The position numbers were made by a program, and so were the translations under genes. Source: Antrodiella citrinella (taxonomy: Eukaryota > Basidiomycota > Agaricomycetes > Polyporales > Steccherinaceae). Taken from it: a DNA stretch of 31,762 nucleotides. Below the pieces are notes generated by a model. It made no database searches. It saw only the letters and a list, made by a program, of their open reading frames with translations, and had not been told where the DNA came from. The stretch lies in NCBI GenBank assembly GCA_004802725.1, contig SGPM01000314.1, forward strand, positions 1-31,762, given 5' to 3'. Below, in pieces: positions 29,164-31,762 of this stretch (its first letter is position 1; every line of letters starts with the position of its first letter).

Positions 29164-31199
29164 CTAAACGGCCATGCTATGCCTCCGCCCATCATCCCCC
29201 TCCAACATCTTCAATCGATTTCCTGTGGATGTCCCACTTCGCCGTCGCCCTTCAGAGTTAAGCCAGCTCGTCGAACTCCCGCCAGCGACATGCGTACCAC
29301 CGTATTCCGCATCAGCTTGCGTCCCCTCGCTCTCTTCACCGTCTTCCGGCAAGACGTACCGCGACTTTTTTCGCTTGACGGTCGCGGCCGGTTGAGGTTC
29401 GTCTGGAGGCGCCTGCTCGGCCGCGGAGAACTCGCCAGAGGTACGTGGTGCAGGAGTGTCGTTCGATACAGACGGTCGCTTAATCGATGATACGAAGCCT
29501 TCTGGTTTACGCATTTTCCTATGGCAGTGCAAACATGAGTGTCGTGGACGAGATAATAAGGGACACATGCAACTCACGTGTTCAACTTCGGTTCAGCGTA
29601 ATTGACGCTTTTACGGGTGCGTCGCTCCCTGCCGCCTGTGGCAGCTTCGGAATCGGATACTTCGGGTGGTGCAACGGGGCTGGATGATCGTGGAGTCGGC
29701 AGGTATTGTAGCTCTCCCTTCACTGAGGGGGCTGGGGTTGTCGCAGGTGTCGTTAGGAATGTACGTGAGGATGCAATAGATGAGTTGGTCGTTGTTGATG
29801 TGGCAGAAGGTGGAGGATCAGCGGTCTCCGGCGTGCGTCGTTCACGGTCTGCAGCGGCATCTCAGTCAGCTCCGAGATATGAGCATATCGGTACAACGAA
29901 GACTCACCTGCTAGCGTGGTATCCAAAGGTAGCAATAGTGGAGGGGAATTATTTGTGACGTCCTTTAATTTAGACTTCCTGCTGCTTCCTTCCGCAGCCG
30001 GTAGTTGATGCGACTCCAGGTCCCGAGTCCTCTTCACTCTCTCCCGCTCCCTTTTCGTGCTCTCGCTCGATGAACCTCTCTCTATTTCAGGAGGCATCTC
30101 CCTCTCCTTCTCTTTCGCTTTCTTCTTCTTCTCTCTCCGCGTGATGCTTTGCGCGACGAGTGCAAGCTCCTCATCTCCCGGCCCGTCGATACCACTGATC
30201 ACCGCTATCACTTCCTCTTCTTCCTCATCCAATGCCGCTTCCCGACGTAGTGAGGCGCCAAACGCGGGGCTCAGTGGCCGCTCGGTGACCGTGGTGATTG
30301 ACATACTAGTAGCAAGTAAACCACTCTGTCGTCGTGTCGGTTTCCGCTTCCCGGCCTTGGTAAGATGGTCATCGAAGGTGATCACTGGGGCGTCTAAAGG
30401 AGGCAGCGGGGGTGGAGAGGATGTTCGCGTCGGTAAGGGGAGTCTTGAACCGGACGAGCGAGGCTTGCTCTTCCGTCGCACCGGTGAAGGACTTTCTGCA
30501 TCATCATCGTCATCTTCCGCATCCTCCGCAGATGAGGCATTGGGTTCATCGTCTTCGTGTATGTTGGGAAAGTTCGGTGCACGTGCTATCCTGTTCATTG
30601 GCGGGGAGGCATCGGGGTTGGGCACGGGACGACGGGCACGAGGGGGTTCTTGTTGCATTTCGGGAGTCAATGGTCTTCCGTGGGGAATGCTATGGGACTT
30701 GCGGATATATCCAAGATGTTTCATGAAGTTGTGCACCTATACAATAGCCGTATCCGGCGGTGAGTATGTTCTGCACCGACAAAATAACGCGTCGTAGAGC
30801 ACTCACTGCAGCCTCTGCATCCGTCATGACCTTCCTCGACTTCTCCCGTTCCTTCTTCAATTGCGCTACTAGCGCTATCTCGGAGGCGCGCAGACGGAGG
30901 TTCTCAACATGGAGAGTAGAGATCTGGGCATTGAGTTCTTCTATCCTGACGCTCAGCGTAGAGTTCAACCTAGAGACAGAGACATAAGTTCGTCCCTCAC
31001 ATCCATATGCAGATTTAGAGCAACATACTTGGTGATATGTTTGTTGGCCAGCAGAAACTTCTTCTTGACTACGGGGCCACCATGCAGGTCGTGAGATGAC
31101 GTTCTGGAAAGCGAAGGGGGAAGACTCACAATTCTCGAACTCAAGGAGGGTATCGTTCTGCCTTGCCTCCGTCGAAATACGCGATTGTCGCCTACTCAT
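29164..31199 (-). CDS. SGO1: Shugoshin (centromeric cohesin protector)
   Basis: Nuclear protein that recruits PP2A to (peri)centromeres to protect cohesin in meiosis and to sense tension in mitosis. Exons 31130-31199, 31029-31068, 30807-30969, 29908-30736, 29578-29848 and 29164-29518 give 575 residues. The N-terminal coiled coil (about 18-90) includes FKKKFLLANKHITKLNS and ENLRLRASEIALVAQL, matching the Shugoshin N domain. The C-terminal basic motif REXRTRKSVNYAEPKLNTK-type sequence (RERRTRKSVNYAEP, then KLNTKMRKP; about 441-465) spans the last intron and is the SGO motif that binds phospho-H2A. The middle is disordered, acidic and Ser/Pro-rich. KREREKSRK-type basic stretches may act in nuclear import. 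The stop TAG is followed at once by GTGAGT, so a 3' UTR intron is possible. The pair of end motifs makes the call firm. Confidence 0.93.
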
Positions 31200-31762
31200 C
31201 GTCACGCTCGACGTTGACGGCGACTTTGACTTCGTCGTTGCTGTACAACCTATCTCACTCGCAGGGCGGCCATAGCTTTCGCCCAATCCGGCATGTCACG
31301 TGGAGAGTTGGTTTGGTTCGGCTCCGCAGATCGGAATCGAACCTGCTTTGTCCTGAGTGACAGTGAGTGTCGTTCAACGTGAAGTGCGAAGTTGAATGCC
31401 GCACATCAGGAAATTTAAAGGTACTTCGGACGTTCGGTAAGGTTTTGTGTTGCAGAATTGAAAAAAAAAACAAAGGGTCCAGACAGGATGCGGTGAAAGC
31501 ATCGAATACGGTAGGGCTCGAAACTGCAGGGAGCACGCTTCAACGCCTTCATACGCTGGATACTTCTGGAATCGGAGAAGAATGGAGATTGCGAGCACCG
31601 TCTGTGGTATTACAGCTGTTTGCAAAAATATTGGCAGTGACGCCACGAGAAAGAGAAGAGAAGAACAAGCTAGACGCCGGGGGACTTAGAGAATTTGCAT
31701 CGTCGCGACTGTCCCTCCCTCCTTCTGTCTGAACCATCTGCACCTTCAATTGGAAATTTGTA
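31200..31762. other. Upstream region of shugoshin, no supported gene
   Basis: About 560 bases to the right edge. It holds the shugoshin promoter. There is a run of ten A at about 31460-31470. Frames on both strands up to 121 codons have no recognisable domain, and the base pattern does not suggest exons. A gene could begin to the right of the edge. Confidence 0.4.

Noticed and set aside
29753..30797. Long plus-strand frame (246 codons) opposite shugoshin
   Set aside because: Serine-rich antisense translation of the acidic, low-complexity shugoshin middle; no independent motif.
1..31762. CRISPR array, prophage or bacterial operon
   Set aside because: No spaced repeats of that kind; introns, tRNA introns and protein families are all fungal.

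Overview
The window is nuclear DNA of a filamentous basidiomycete, most likely an agaricomycete and perhaps a polypore-type wood decayer (the second step is inference). The evidence is dense genes on both strands with many short GT-AG introns of about 50-65 nt, two proteins of the small DUF6593 family, several secreted pepsin-like proteases with a basidiomycete-type propeptide, an ascomycete/basidiomycete GH5_12 steryl-glucosidase, and a Ty1/copia retrotransposon. One undetermined base (n) lies at 3658.

Layout. 1-~4635: 5' part of a Ty1/copia element on the minus strand. It has one uninterrupted gag-pol ORF (gag, CCHC knuckle, protease, integrase, reverse transcriptase, start of RNase H) running off the left edge, a primer-binding site, and a repeat-rich 5' LTR. 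5252-8041 (+): GH5_12 steryl/glucosylceramide beta-glucosidase. 8534-9117 (+): DUF6593 protein. 9332-10563 (-): zinc-type/ToxD-like enoyl reductase with a stop 29 codons before a conserved-looking tail. 10981-12405 (-): active-looking A1 aspartic protease. 12649-14162 (-): Atg15 lipase. 14598-15644 (+): decayed aspartic protease copy. 15782-18929 (-): Rap1-type telomere protein with two Myb domains. 19157-20758 (+): class I histone deacetylase divergent from it. 20962-21192: MITE-like element. 21904-25250 (+): GH31 alpha-glucosidase with 13 exons. 25411-25488 (-) and 27331-27408 (+): two tRNA-Arg(ACG) genes with introns. They bracket a third aspartic protease (25554-26989, -) whose two catalytic DTG motifs both read DTA. 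27544-28286 (-): second DUF6593 protein. 29164-31199 (-): shugoshin.

There are no operons; genes are independent. Functional themes are secreted or vacuolar hydrolysis (three aspartic protease copies, GH31, Atg15, GH5_12) and chromosome biology (Rap1, HDAC, shugoshin). The gene models were built by hand by joining exons so that the frame, GT-AG sites and family motifs agree. Family names rest on motif recognition, not on a database search. The most unusual items are the DTA/DTA protease paralogue, the in-frame stop before the reductase tail, the 57-residue tandem repeat in the Rap1-like protein, a non-GT donor needed in the deacetylase, and the 22-bp inverted-repeat element.
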